Positions 1 through 8,569 of a stretch of DNA of 64,000 bases are shown piece after piece. Positions within the stretch are counted from its first letter, which is position 1. Every line of letters begins with the position of its first letter. The stretch is taken from positions 20,059 through 84,058 of the forward strand of contig CAMOIJ010000008.1 in the NCBI GenBank assembly GCA_946615865.1, written 5' to 3'. Both the position numbers and the translations under genes were made by a program. Source of the stretch: an uncultured Lachnospiraceae bacterium (GTDB lineage: Bacteria > Bacillota > Clostridia > Lachnospirales > Lachnospiraceae). The notes beneath the pieces are model-generated. The model worked only from the letters and a program-made list of their open reading frames with translations, searched no databases and was not told where the DNA came from.

Positions 1-60
1 GACGGATTTGTGGAGCACCACATGGGAACCGGAAATTGTGAAGAAGTCGACCGTCTGGGC
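1..60 (+). promoter_or_regulatory. ZTP (pfl-motif) riboswitch, 3' part
   Basis: The left edge cuts into an RNA leader that carries the 3' hallmark of the ZTP riboswitch: CCGTCTGGGC at 51-60, matching the family's conserved CCGCCTGGGC. The 5' arm GACGG at 1-5 pairs with CCGTC at 51-55, a compensatory change from the usual GGCGG/CCGCC. A GTGG..CCAC hairpin lies near 10-22. ZTP riboswitches sense the purine intermediate ZTP (or ZMP) that accumulates when 10-formyl-tetrahydrofolate is short, and commonly sit in front of formate-tetrahydrofolate ligase, the next gene here. The 5' end is outside the window. The call rests on motif plus gene context. Confidence 0.8.
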
Positions 61-112
61 AGTGATAGGTAGTGGAGCAGATACCGCGAGATTACCGTTA
101 CTGCCCTTTTTT
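57..112 (+). terminator. Riboswitch expression-platform terminator
   Basis: GGGCAGTGA at 57-65 pairs with TTACTGCCC at 98-106 (one G-U pair), with an inner GGTA/TACC pairing at 68-71/93-96, followed by six T at 107-112. The 5' arm reuses the last four bases of the conserved aptamer core (GGGC, 57-60). Ligand-stabilised aptamer and terminator therefore exclude each other, the expected ON-switch logic of a ZTP riboswitch. Confidence 0.85.
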
Positions 113-113
113 G

Positions 114-272
114 TAATTATTCAGCACCCCGGGAAAAAGCTCGGAAACTGACCGGGGAGCTCGTTCACCGGTCAGTTTCCGAGCTTTTTCCCGGGGCGGA
201 CAAGGCGCGCAGCGCCTCTGGACGCCTACAGTCCCGAATGCGAAGCATTCGGGACGAGATGCTGAATAATTA
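114..272. repeat. 159-bp nested inverted-repeat element in the fhs leader
   Basis: The ends are a perfect 13-bp inverted repeat, TAATTATTCAGCA at 114-126 and TGCTGAATAATTA at 260-272. Inside are three hairpins in a row: a perfect 29-bp stem (127-155 with 168-196), a short GGCGC/GCGCC stem (204-208 with 212-216) and a perfect 11-bp stem (231-241 with 245-255, loop GAA). Folded, this is a four-way junction. It starts one base after the terminator T-tract and ends 32 bases before the fhs start. Terminal inverted repeats with no coding content fit a MITE-like element or a structured intergenic repeat. No flanking target duplication was found. Confidence 0.75.
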
Positions 273-304
273 TGCAGTGTATTAACAAAAAACAGGAGGA
301 AAGA

Positions 305-1990
305 ATGGGATACAAGAGTGATATCGAAATTGCGCAGGAATGTCAGATGCTTCCGATCACCGAGATCGCGGCAAAGGCAGGCATCAGTGACGAATATCTG
401 GAACAGTACGGCAAATATAAAGCTAAGATCGACTATAAGCTTTTGAAGGATTCCGACAGGAAAGACGGCAAACTGATCCTTGTTACAGCGATGAACCCTA
501 CGCCCGCAGGAGAAGGAAAGACAACAACAACCATCGGTCTGGCTGATGGTCTTCAGAAGCTCGGCAAGAAGGTTATGGTAGCACTGCGCGAGCCCTCCCT
601 CGGACCGGTTTTCGGCGTCAAGGGCGGCGCTGCAGGCGGCGGATACGCTCAGGTCGTTCCCATGGAGGACATCAACCTTCACTTCACAGGTGATTTCCAC
701 GCGATCGGTGCCGCGAACAACCTGTTGGCAGCAATGATCGACAACCACATCTATCAGGGAAATGAGCTGAATATCGATCCCCGCAAGATCACATGGAAGA
801 GATGCGTGGACATGAACGACCGTCAGCTTCGCTTCGTAGTGGACGGTCTTGGCGGAAGAGTCAACGGAACGCCCCGCGAGGACGGCTATGACATCACAGT
901 TGCCTCCGAGATCATGGCAGTCCTTTGCCTTGCCAGCGACATCAACGACCTCAAGGAGAGACTCTCCAGGATCATCGTCGGCTATACATACGGAAAAGTC
1001 AGCGAGCAGAAGCCCGTCACAGCAGGCGACCTGCACGCTCAGGGCGCTATGGCAGCTCTTCTCAAGGACGCCCTCAAGCCCAATCTGGTACAGACGCTTG
1101 AACACGTGCCCGCGATCGTACACGGCGGTCCTTTCGCCAACATCGCTCACGGATGCAACTCTGTAACTGCTACAAAGATGGCTATGAAGCTTGCGGATTA
1201 CGCTGTCACAGAAGCAGGATTCGGCGCTGACCTCGGCGCGGAGAAGTTCCTGGATATCAAGTGCCGTATGGCCGGTCTTCGTCCCAACGCGGTGGTCATT
1301 GTTTCCACTGTCAGAAGCCTTAAGTACAACGGCGGCGTTGCTAAGGCAGACCTGGGTGCTGAGAACCTTGAAGCTCTCGAGAAAGGTCTTCCCAACCTTC
1401 TCAAGCACGTCAGCAACATCCGCGACGTATACGGCCTTCCCTGCGTAGTTGCCATCAATGAGTTCCCTACTGACACCGCTGCGGAAGTCAAACTTGTGGA
1501 AGACAAGTGCAAAGAACTCGGTGTGAACGTTGTCCTCTCCCAGGTATGGGCCAAGGGCGGCGAAGGCGGCAAGGCCCTCGCCGAGGAGATCATCCGCCTC
1601 GTGGAGCAGCCCTCCGATTTCCGCTACTCCTATGAGCTGGAAGGAACCATCGAGGAGAAACTGACCAAGATCGCGACCAGGATCTACGGAGCGCGCGGTG
1701 TTGTGATGACTGCCGACGCGGCCAAGCAGGCGAAGCAGCTCGAGGCAATGGGATTCGGCAACTGCCCGATCTGCGTTGCCAAGACACAGTACAGCCTGAC
1801 CGACGATCCGAAGAAGCTGGGCGCGCCCAAGGACTTCGATATCACGGTCCGCGGAGTCAAAATATCGGCTGGCGCAGGCTTTGTCGTAGCGCTCACCGGC
1901 GATATCATGACCATGCCCGGCCTTCCCAAGGTACCTGCTGCGGTCAAGATTGACGTAGATGAAAACGGAAAAATTACAGGTTTGTTCTGA
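305..1990 (+). CDS. fhs: Formate--tetrahydrofolate ligase
   Basis: ATP-dependent cytoplasmic enzyme joining formate to tetrahydrofolate to make 10-formyl-THF for purine synthesis and the methyl branch of acetogenic C1 metabolism. The 561-residue protein has the family length and the P-loop TPAGEGKTT at about residues 65-73, followed by the [10 protein letters not shown] and [11 protein letters not shown] stretches typical of Fhs and a C-terminal [15 protein letters not shown] motif. The start at 305 was chosen over an in-frame ATG at 272 because AGGAGG (294-299) lies five bases upstream and residue 1 (MGYKSD) matches the family N terminus. Regulation is by the upstream ZTP riboswitch. Confidence 0.97.
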   Translation: MGYKSDIEIAQECQMLPITEIAAKAGISDEYLEQYGKYKAKIDYKLLKDSDRKDGKLILVTAMNPTPAGEGKTTTTIGLADGLQKLGKKVMVALREPSLGPVFGVKGGAAGGGYAQVVPMEDINLHFTGDFHAIGAANNLLAAMIDNHIYQGNELNIDPRKITWKRCVDMNDRQLRFVVDGLGGRVNGTPREDGYDITVASEIMAVLCLASDINDLKERLSRIIVGYTYGKVSEQKPVTAGDLHAQGAMAALLKDALKPNLVQTLEHVPAIVHGGPFANIAHGCNSVTATKMAMKLADYAVTEAGFGADLGAEKFLDIKCRMAGLRPNAVVIVSTVRSLKYNGGVAKADLGAENLEALEKGLPNLLKHVSNIRDVYGLPCVVAINEFPTDTAAEVKLVEDKCKELGVNVVLSQVWAKGGEGGKALAEEIIRLVEQPSDFRYSYELEGTIEEKLTKIATRIYGARGVVMTADAAKQAKQLEAMGFGNCPICVAKTQYSLTDDPKKLGAPKDFDITVRGVKISAGAGFVVALTGDIMTMPGLPKVPAAVKIDVDENGKITGLF

Positions 1991-2310
1991 CAAAAAGTCG
2001 AAAATGTCCTAATTTATGTCGTTTTTCTGCCTGTTTTTCTAAAGGGGATTCGGGTATCATAACCATTGTCAGCAGAGAGCTGACACATTATCAATTACCC
2101 CCCTATACATTATTAACATCCCCTAAGAGATGGAGCTCCGTTCTGAGGCTTAAGCCCGGAATGGGGCTTTGTTTCTTTCAGGGGGTGTTTTTTTATCCCC
2201 TGAGAAGGAGATTTGTGGTATTGTAGTATATAGTCAGTAGTGCGATATTTTGACAGTAATGCAGCAGGATCGGTGCTTTGCAGGAGTGCCGGGGTTTTGG
2301 AAGGATAGAT
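1991..2310. other. Intergenic region between fhs and the amidohydrolase
   Basis: No gene seen. It holds a TGTCAGC/GCTGACA hairpin (2067-2085), the fhs terminator candidate at 2134-2170 and the leader of the next gene, with its ribosome-binding site GGAAGGA at about 2299-2305. Confidence 0.6.
2134..2170 (+). terminator. Probable fhs terminator
   Basis: An extended hairpin centred on the palindrome GGCTTAAGCC (2147-2156), with flanks GCTCCGTTCTG and CGGAATGGGGC pairing with some G-U pairs, followed by a T-rich run (TTTGTTTCTTT). The tail is imperfect, so read-through is possible. Confidence 0.6.
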
Positions 2311-3813
2311 ATGAAAACAGCGTATATTGGCGGTATTATACTGGACGGCACAAAGGATATGGTGCCGCAGAAGGGGAAGACAGTCATTGTGGAGAACGGC
2401 AGGATCGCGGATATTATCTCCACGGATGAGCTTGTGCCCTCAGACTGCAGGATCGTGAATCTCAGGGGCTGCTATCTGATGCCCGGATTGATCAACCTTC
2501 ACGTACATCTCAACTCCGGCGGGAAGCCTTCCAAAAAGAAGAAAGAGCCGGAAGACTACGTGCGGCTTGCACAGATCGCCGCTTCCAATAAGATCGCCGG
2601 AGAGGGCGTGCGCGCGCTTATGCGGGGCTATGCCAATACTGCGCTTCACAGCGGCGTGACCACGATCAGGACTGTCGGAGGCATTTCTGATTTTGACGGG
2701 AGGCTGCGGGACGAGATCGAAAAGGGATGCAGAGCGAGACTTCAAGCCGAGAAGGAAGGGGCGAGCCGTACGAGCAGCCTGCCGGAGACGATCCGGAAGG
2801 CGAGAACGGGCATGTCCAGAATTCCTGTGGGTGCTGCGGCCCCGGAAGGGATCGGCGCGCTGCTGCGCGGAGGCACGTCCGGGGAGACTATGTCCGGTCC
2901 CAGGATTCTGACGAGCAATAAGGGAATCTCAGTGCCCGGCGGACATATGGCCGGTTCGCTGGCTTACTCCGTTTCCACTCCGGAAGAGGCGGTCATGTGT
3001 GTGCGCAGGATCGCGGCGGAACGTCCTGACCTGATCAAGCTGATGATCACCGGCGGGATCATGGACGCGGAGAAGGAGGGAGAGCCCGGAGTGATGAAGA
3101 TGTCTCCGGAGATCATTGAGGCGGCCTGCAAGGAAGCACACAATCGGAGGCTTCCGGTGGCGGCCCATGTGGAGAGCACGGAGGGAGTTGTCGCCGCTCT
3201 CAGGGCAGGTGTGGATACGATCGAACACGGCGCGATGCCTACGGATGAGATGATGGAACTCTTTAAGGAGAATGGTTCCTGCCTTGTGACTACGATCTCA
3301 CCGGTCATTCCCCTGGCGCTTTTTGACACAAGTATGACAAATGCCCGGTCTATGGATCGATACAATGCGGGGATCGTACTGCGAGGCATCATTGAGTGCG
3401 CCAGAAGGGCGCTGAAGGAGGGAATTTCCGTAGGTCTGGGCACGGATACGGGCTGCCCCTATGTCACCCACTATGATATGTGGCGCGAACTTCATTATTT
3501 TAATGTTTTCTGCGGCGTCTCAGAAGGTTTTGCGCTTTACAGCGCGACTCTCGGCAACGCGAAGATCGCCGGTATTGACGCTGAGACGGGAAGCATTGAG
3601 ATTGGAAAGTCTGCTGATTTTCTTATCACAGCGGGCAATCCGCTGGAGAGTCTCCGCGCGCTGCGAAAGCCGAAGATGGTGGTCACCAGAGGTGTGGCGA
3701 TCAAAGACCCTATCGTCAGAAAGAATGTGGAGATGGAGCAGTCTTTGGACAGCCTTCTCAGATACGGATATGAAGATCTGGATGTTCTGCTCAAGAAAGG
3801 AACAGGCAGATGA
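2311..3813 (+). CDS. Metal-dependent amidohydrolase (imidazolonepropionase/prolidase-like)
   Basis: Cytoplasmic hydrolase of the amidohydrolase superfamily. All expected metal ligands are visible: H64-V-H66 at the end of the first strand, a candidate carboxylated lysine K243 (LIKLMITGG), H286 (AAHVES), H306 (IEHGA) and D379 (GLGTDTG). The C-terminal ADFLITAGNP stretch is the usual return to the small beta domain. Substrate is not predictable; relatives cleave Xaa-Pro or N-acyl dipeptides. A basic, Gly/Arg-rich stretch of roughly 50 residues (about 145-200) looks like an insertion before the SGPRILTS strand. The start at 2311 has GGAAGGA upstream; an ATG 33 bases earlier has no site. The stop overlaps the next start (ATGA). 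Confidence 0.88.
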   Translation: MKTAYIGGIILDGTKDMVPQKGKTVIVENGRIADIISTDELVPSDCRIVNLRGCYLMPGLINLHVHLNSGGKPSKKKKEPEDYVRLAQIAASNKIAGEGVRALMRGYANTALHSGVTTIRTVGGISDFDGRLRDEIEKGCRARLQAEKEGASRTSSLPETIRKARTGMSRIPVGAAAPEGIGALLRGGTSGETMSGPRILTSNKGISVPGGHMAGSLAYSVSTPEEAVMCVRRIAAERPDLIKLMITGGIMDAEKEGEPGVMKMSPEIIEAACKEAHNRRLPVAAHVESTEGVVAALRAGVDTIEHGAMPTDEMMELFKENGSCLVTTISPVIPLALFDTSMTNARSMDRYNAGIVLRGIIECARRALKEGISVGLGTDTGCPYVTHYDMWRELHYFNVFCGVSEGFALYSATLGNAKIAGIDAETGSIEIGKSADFLITAGNPLESLRALRKPKMVVTRGVAIKDPIVRKNVEMEQSLDSLLRYGYEDLDVLLKKGTGR

Positions 3814-4469
3814 GCGAAAGGACGGAAGGGACCCGGCGCCTTTACGGAGCCCAGGACATGGTCAGGATCTCGAGCAGTTCCTGCGCGGGCTGCGGTGCAT
3901 GCTGCAGAGAGATGTCAGATACGATCGTCCTTGACCCTTACGATGTGTGGCAGCTGGGCCTTATCACCGGGAGAACTTTTGAAGAGCTTATGGGAGCAGG
4001 TATTGACCTGCATGTGGAGGAAGGAGTGATCCTTCCTCACCTTATGATGAGAGAAGAAACAGGCGGCTGCTTCTTTTTGGGAGATGACGGGAGATGTACG
4101 ATACACGCGTATCGTCCGGGCATCTGCAGGCTGTTCCCGCTCGGAAGGCATTATGACAAAGAAAAGACCTCCTACTTCATCGTCCCCGAGGGGTGCGTGA
4201 AGGGAGGCCTGTCTAAAGTCAGGATCGACAAATGGCTTGGGATTCCCGATCTGCCCGCCTATGAGGACTACAAAGCCCGCTGGCACTCTTTGATCAGAAC
4301 ACTGTCGGCCAGAGTTGCCGCGGAAAAGTCCGATGAGACGCGCAGAAATATCAATCTGTATTTTCTTCGGCTGTTTTTTATGCTGCCCTACGGGAAGGCC
4401 CTGTCCGCTGACACTTTCTATGAGGAAGCGGGGGACAGAATGAAAAAATTCGCAGACGCTGTCCTGTGA
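3810..4469 (+). CDS. YkgJ-family cysteine-cluster protein
   Basis: 219 residues with the CxxCxxCC cluster at C25, C28, C31 and C32, then C87, C96, C106 and C129. This cysteine spacing is the hallmark of the YkgJ/UPF0153 family, thought to bind a zinc ion or iron-sulphur cluster; function is not established. It overlaps the amidohydrolase by ATGA, so translation is probably coupled and the pair may act together. Convergent with the next gene, with only two bases between the stop codons. Confidence 0.85.
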   Translation: MSERTEGTRRLYGAQDMVRISSSSCAGCGACCREMSDTIVLDPYDVWQLGLITGRTFEELMGAGIDLHVEEGVILPHLMMREETGGCFFLGDDGRCTIHAYRPGICRLFPLGRHYDKEKTSYFIVPEGCVKGGLSKVRIDKWLGIPDLPAYEDYKARWHSLIRTLSARVAAEKSDETRRNINLYFLRLFFMLPYGKALSADTFYEEAGDRMKKFADAVL

Positions 4470-4481
4470 GGTCAGCGTCTG
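4453..4481. terminator. Hairpin spanning both convergent stop codons
   Basis: CAGACGCTG (4453-4461) and CAGCGTCTG (4473-4481) form a perfect 9-bp stem whose loop contains the end of the plus-strand gene; the second arm lies in the last codons of the minus-strand gene. On the minus strand the stem is followed by CGAATTTTTTC, a proper T-tract that is itself coding sequence of the plus-strand gene. It is therefore best read as the minus-strand gene's terminator, with possible bidirectional use. Confidence 0.7.
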
Positions 4482-5656
4482 TCCACATATTCCGCATTCA
4501 TTATCGGCATGCTCATGGAGGAGCCGTCCATCATTCGGGCGCTTACTTCCTTGTACATGCCGTATACTTTGCACGGGACTCCTTCCGGCGGAAGTTGTCC
4601 GTGCAGAGTCTTGGTATATGTGGCGCACAGCATGCCGGTGGTCAGTCCGAGGAAATCACCGCTCATTTCAATGAAAACCTCAGTGCTACCGTTCGTGCCG
4701 GGGCGGATCTCCACGATGGTTCCCTCCACAGCGACATTGGTGCCTGTATACTTGCCAGGGTTGCGGTAAAGAGAAGAGTAACTTGCGGATATGCAGCCGG
4801 CCTTGAATTCCTCGGGAGTAGGCGTAGTGCAGGTAACCTCCAGCGTACATACGCTGTCCTCGTAATGGATTTCCAAAATATAGCGCTGTTTCGGCTCCAG
4901 TGTCACGGACTCCGCCAGCGTCCATTTATCCACTTGTTCAGAAGTGCGGTCCGCGTATTTGGCAGTTACTGTCAGATCCTTGCAGCCGGTGGCGATCACA
5001 GTACCCTCCTCTGTGCTCCCCTTATAGGAAGCTGTCAGACGCATGATTTCCCGGGTGGTGCACTGGATGGAAAGTGTACAGGAGAATCCCTCATATTCAA
5101 TATTGACGGTAGTGATCTTCTCCTTCTCCAGTACTGAGGGGTTGGCGACACGCCATCCGCTCTCCACGGGGGTCTTGCTGCCGTCCCGGATCGCATAGAC
5201 ATGAATGCCCGGATTGGTATCCGAGATCTGTGTGCCGGCGGTGGTCTCGCCGTCGTACTCCGCGGTAATCGACTGGATCAGGCCTGTGGTGCATTGGACC
5301 TCACATTGAGTGCTGGCTTTCTCATAAGTGATCGTGACAACGCTGATCTCCGCGTCCTTGAGCGTTTGGGGCTCCGCAATGGTCCACCCTGTGACTTCTT
5401 CACTGTGATCATCCTTGAAATAGGCAGTCACTATAAACCCTTTGTTATTGTCGTCAAGAACAACACCGGCCTTGGTGTCTCCGGTGTACTTCGCGGTGAT
5501 ATGGTCAACGATCTTCCTCTTAGGTTTTGCCCCGATGACGATGGCTGTAATAACTGCGGCTGCCAGCAGTATCGCCGCGGCAATCAGAATACACTTGCGG
5601 TGCTCTTCCAAAAAGGTATTATTGCCCGTACCGCCGGGCTTCGTGCCTTTGTTCAT
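4472..5656 (-). CDS. Membrane-anchored protein with three Ig-like repeats and an OB-like C-terminal domain
   Basis: 394 residues. A short charged N terminus is followed by one hydrophobic helix (about residues 24-43), so the bulk is probably outside the cell. Three tandem repeats of about 75 residues follow, each built as ITAxYxG-T-AGT...VxAxYxDG-----V-GWxxAxPxxLE...VTIxYE...C-V-CTT, a bacterial Ig-like beta-sandwich pattern with a conserved Cys pair near the end of each repeat. The last ~110 residues (from about 285: YRNPGKYTG-NVAVEGTIVEI) resemble an OB-fold domain. Role unknown; binding or sensing at the cell surface is an inference. Confidence 0.75.
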   Translation of the reverse strand: MNKGTKPGGTGNNTFLEEHRKCILIAAAILLAAAVITAIVIGAKPKRKIVDHITAKYTGDTKAGVVLDDNNKGFIVTAYFKDDHSEEVTGWTIAEPQTLKDAEISVVTITYEKASTQCEVQCTTGLIQSITAEYDGETTAGTQISDTNPGIHVYAIRDGSKTPVESGWRVANPSVLEKEKITTVNIEYEGFSCTLSIQCTTREIMRLTASYKGSTEEGTVIATGCKDLTVTAKYADRTSEQVDKWTLAESVTLEPKQRYILEIHYEDSVCTLEVTCTTPTPEEFKAGCISASYSSLYRNPGKYTGTNVAVEGTIVEIRPGTNGSTEVFIEMSGDFLGLTTGMLCATYTKTLHGQLPPEGVPCKVYGMYKEVSARMMDGSSMSMPIMNAEYVDRR

Positions 5657-5787
5657 CTGTCCACCTCGCTTGTCATTTCTGTGTGGATGTCTTCAATTTC
5701 ATTTCTAAAAACGGCAAAACATAGACCGCCTTACGTTCGCGCAAACCCGATATTTTTCCTTATAATAATATTATATCGGCTAAATGC

Positions 5788-5816
5788 TTGACAGAAAAGC
5801 AGAACAGGGATAACAT
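5788..5816 (+). promoter_or_regulatory. Sigma-A promoter of the ArsR-HMA-ATPase operon
   Basis: TTGACA at 5788-5793, a 17-bp spacer, then TAACAT at 5811-5816. A near-consensus vegetative promoter whose predicted start point (about 5823) falls just before the operator at 5827-5846. Confidence 0.8.
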
Positions 5817-5826
5817 ATAAACAAAC

Positions 5827-5846
5827 ATATGAATAAATGTTCAAAT
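5827..5846 (+). promoter_or_regulatory. ArsR/SmtB-type operator
   Basis: ATATGAATAAATGTTCAAAT is an imperfect palindrome (TGAA..TTCA arms) resembling the ATATGAACATATGTTCATAT sites bound by SmtB/CzrA-type repressors. Its place over the transcription start fits metal-relieved repression by the downstream regulator. Confidence 0.65.
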
Positions 5847-5894
5847 GTTTGGAGTTTCACATAGTTGAAGAATTATAAGACCGGAAAGCAGGAT

Positions 5895-6272
5895 ATGGGG
5901 AAAATGAGAATTTATGCCGCGGCGGAAGCGCCGTGCTGTGACGAGAAGGAAGTGCATGAGGACAGGGTGCGTTTTGTCCATGAGAACATGCCTTCAGAAG
6001 ATGACTTATATGATCTGGCGGAACTGTTCAAGGCCTTTGGTGATTCTACCAGAATACGTATATTGTTCGCGCTTTTCGAGGCGGATATCTGCGTATGTGA
6101 TCTGGCGGAGTCGCTTAACATGACCCAGTCAGCAATCTCGCATCAGCTGCGTCTGCTCAAACAGGCGGGGCTCGTGAACGGACGTCGGGAAGGCAAGCAG
6201 ATCATCTATTACCTGGCGGATGAACACGTAAGGACTATCATCTCGATGGGATTGGAACACATCAACGAATGA
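5895..6272 (+). CDS. ArsR/SmtB-family metal-responsive repressor
   Basis: 125 residues from ATG 5895; a TTG at 5865 in frame is an alternative that adds ten residues. The winged-helix core reads LAELFKAFGDSTRIRILFAL, then ICVCDLAESL and MTQSAISHQLRLLKQAGLV, and a beta-wing GRREGKQIIYYLAD. The ICVCD motif at the start of the DNA-recognition region and a CC pair near the N terminus (EAPCCDEKE) resemble the CadC group that senses Cd/Pb/Zn. A C-terminal H-containing helix could add a second metal site. First gene of the efflux operon and likely autoregulated through the 5827-5846 palindrome. Confidence 0.9.
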   Translation: MGKMRIYAAAEAPCCDEKEVHEDRVRFVHENMPSEDDLYDLAELFKAFGDSTRIRILFALFEADICVCDLAESLNMTQSAISHQLRLLKQAGLVNGRREGKQIIYYLADEHVRTIISMGLEHINE

Positions 6273-6348
6273 AAATCTTGCGTTTATAATGAGGAGCGCA
6301 TGATCGGGAGCTGCGCCGGAGGCGCATCTGCAAAAAAGGAGACAATCT

Positions 6349-6567
6349 ATGAAAAAGACTTACAAGATCGATGTGGACTGCGCAAACTGCGCGAACAAGA
6401 TGGAGCAGGCAGCGAAGAAGACAGAGGGTGTCAAGGACGCGACAGTCAACTTCATGGCGCTGAAGATGAAAGTGGAGTTCGAGGACGGCGCAGAGCCGGC
6501 AGCAGTTATGCAGGAAGTTCGAAAGAACTGCAAGATCGTCGAAGATGACTGCGAGATCTTCCTGTAA
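6349..6567 (+). CDS. Free-standing heavy-metal-associated (HMA) domain protein
   Basis: 72-residue ferredoxin-like metallochaperone with the binding loop DCANC (C11, C14), the beta-alpha-beta pattern and a C-terminal acidic tail DDCEIFL. It takes the place of the N-terminal HMA domain that the following ATPase lacks, so it probably hands metal to the pump or buffers it. Aspartate before the first Cys (rather than GMTC) is a feature of zinc/cadmium rather than copper domains. AAGGAG lies just upstream. Confidence 0.87.
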   Translation: MKKTYKIDVDCANCANKMEQAAKKTEGVKDATVNFMALKMKVEFEDGAEPAAVMQEVRKNCKIVEDDCEIFL

Positions 6568-6604
6568 AGAGACGTGACGGAGGCTCCGCAAGGAGATTAT
6601 AAAA

Positions 6605-8554
6605 GTGACTAAACTGACTGAAAATCTGAATAAAAAACAGAAGAATCTGCTGCTGCGTATCATTGCGGCAGCAGTTATGCTTGTGATTCTATATCTCCTC
6701 CCTCTGGAGGATTACCCGGTGCTGCGGTTTCTGCTCTTTCTGATCCCGTATTTCACCGTGGGATATGACGTTCTGCGCAAGGCCTGGAAGGGAATCCGGA
6801 ACCATCAGGTTTTCGATGAGTGTTTCCTGATGGCTGTGGCTACCATCGGCGCGATGATCCTGGGCGAGTATACCGAGGCCGTGGCGGTTATGCTGTTTTA
6901 CCAGATCGGTGAGCTGTTTCAAAGCATTGCCGTCGGCAAGAGCCGGCGCAGCATCAGCGACCTGATGGATATCCGTCCTGACTACGCAAACCTCGAGCAG
7001 GACGGAGAAGTGGAGAGAGTAGACCCTGATGAGGTCGAAGTCGGCAGTATCATCGTGATCCGGCCGGGCGAGAAGGTCCCGATCGACGGTATAGTTGTAG
7101 AGGGAAATTCTTCACTTAATACCAGCGCCCTGACCGGCGAGAGCCTTCCCAGAGACGTCAAGCCGGGCGACGAGATCATCAGCGGTTCTGTAAATATGAG
7201 CGGCCTGCTGCGCGTCGAGACTACCAAAGAATTCGACGAATCAACCGCCTCCAAGATCCTGGAACTGGTGGAGAACGCGGGCGAGCGCAAGGCCAAGTCC
7301 GAGCAGTTCATCACCAAATTCGCGAGGTGGTATACGCCTGCGGTATGCTACAGCGCATTGGCGCTTGCAATCCTCGGGCCGCTGGTCAATATTTTGGTAT
7401 TTCATAAGCCCGGCGACTGGGCGCTGTGGTCCGACTGGATCTACAGGGCGCTCACCTTCCTGGTCATCAGCTGCCCCTGCGCGATCGTGGTCAGTGTGCC
7501 GCTGTCCTTCTTCGGCGGGATCGGCGGCGCGAGCAGCGAGGGCATCCTGATCAAGGGCTCTAACTTTATGGAGACCCTGGCTAATGTCAAATATCTGGTC
7601 ATGGACAAGACCGGAACCATTACCAAAGGTAATTTCGAGGTGACGGCGGTTCACGACGGACGGGATCAAAACATAGACTCTGCAGAAATCTTAGAGCTCG
7701 CCGCGTTGGCGGAGAGTCACTCCTCGCATCCTATCGCGTCCAGCATCCGGCGCGCGTATGAGGCCGGAGGTGCGGAGCTTGACAAGAGCCGCGTGGCGGA
7801 TGTGCAGGAAGTCAGCGGCAAGGGCGTGATCGCAGTCGTTGACGGGATGCAGGTTGCAGCAGGGAATCTCAAGCTGATAAAGATGCTTGAAGTCGACTGT
7901 GAGCCGTGCCATCATGTGGGGACTATTGTATATGTGGCGAAGGGCGCCGCGGGCGGACCGCTAACCTACATCGGCCATGTGGTCATCTCCGACGAGATCA
8001 AGCCGACTTCCGCGGAAGCAATCAGTGCATTGAAGAAGGCAGGCGTAGTGAAGACAGTCATGCTGACCGGTGATATTACTTCTATGGCGGAAAGTGTGGC
8101 GAAAGAAGTGGGCCTGGACGAGGTGCATGCAGAGCTCCTGCCGGAAGACAAAGTGATGCATGTGGAGAAACTCATTGCTGAGAAGAACGCGCAGGCAGGT
8201 CCCGGTGCCGCGCTTGCCTTTGTCGGCGACGGCATCAACGACGCACCGGTCCTGGCTATTGCAGACCTGGGTATAGCGATGGGAGCCCTTGGCTCCGACG
8301 CGGCTATTGAGGCGGCAGATGTCGTCCTTATGGATGACGACCCGGCGAAGATCGTCAAGGCGATCCGCATTGCGCGCAAGTGCATCCGTATCGTCAATGA
8401 GAATATCTGGTTCGCCATCGGCGTGAAGTTCCTGTGCCTGATCCTCGGTGCACTTGGCATCGCGAATATGTGGCTCGCGATCTTTGCGGACGTGGGCGTC
8501 ATGGTGCTCTGCGTGCTGAACGCGGTAAGGGCGCTGTTTGTGAAGAATGTGTAA
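6605..8554 (+). CDS. P1B-type heavy-metal-exporting ATPase (Zn/Cd/Pb type)
   Basis: 649-residue inner-membrane cation pump. Visible motifs: actuator TGES, membrane metal site C290-P-C292, phosphorylation DKTGT (D334), nucleotide-binding SHPI, and hinge GDGINDAP (D542). The last helices carry the lysine (GVKFLCL) and aspartate (FADVGVMVL) that mark Zn/Cd/Pb pumps related to ZntA/CadA. There is no N-terminal HMA domain; that module is the separate gene just upstream. The start is GTG at 6605 with AAGGAG in front. Operon order ArsR-HMA-ATPase points to metal-induced efflux. Confidence 0.93.
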   Translation: MTKLTENLNKKQKNLLLRIIAAAVMLVILYLLPLEDYPVLRFLLFLIPYFTVGYDVLRKAWKGIRNHQVFDECFLMAVATIGAMILGEYTEAVAVMLFYQIGELFQSIAVGKSRRSISDLMDIRPDYANLEQDGEVERVDPDEVEVGSIIVIRPGEKVPIDGIVVEGNSSLNTSALTGESLPRDVKPGDEIISGSVNMSGLLRVETTKEFDESTASKILELVENAGERKAKSEQFITKFARWYTPAVCYSALALAILGPLVNILVFHKPGDWALWSDWIYRALTFLVISCPCAIVVSVPLSFFGGIGGASSEGILIKGSNFMETLANVKYLVMDKTGTITKGNFEVTAVHDGRDQNIDSAEILELAALAESHSSHPIASSIRRAYEAGGAELDKSRVADVQEVSGKGVIAVVDGMQVAAGNLKLIKMLEVDCEPCHHVGTIVYVAKGAAGGPLTYIGHVVISDEIKPTSAEAISALKKAGVVKTVMLTGDITSMAESVAKEVGLDEVHAELLPEDKVMHVEKLIAEKNAQAGPGAALAFVGDGINDAPVLAIADLGIAMGALGSDAAIEAADVVLMDDDPAKIVKAIRIARKCIRIVNENIWFAIGVKFLCLILGALGIANMWLAIFADVGVMVLCVLNAVRALFVKNV

Positions 8555-8569
8555 TATCTGATTTTATTG

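Noticed and set aside
98..1993. 631-codon open frame on the minus strand opposite fhs
   Set aside because: It is antisense to a textbook fhs gene and runs through the riboswitch terminator and repeat element; it has no recognisable domain. Long antisense frames are common in GC-balanced, codon-biased genes.
2067..2085. TGTCAGC/GCTGACA hairpin as a regulatory operator
   Set aside because: A single short stem with no promoter nearby and no known regulator; not enough to call.
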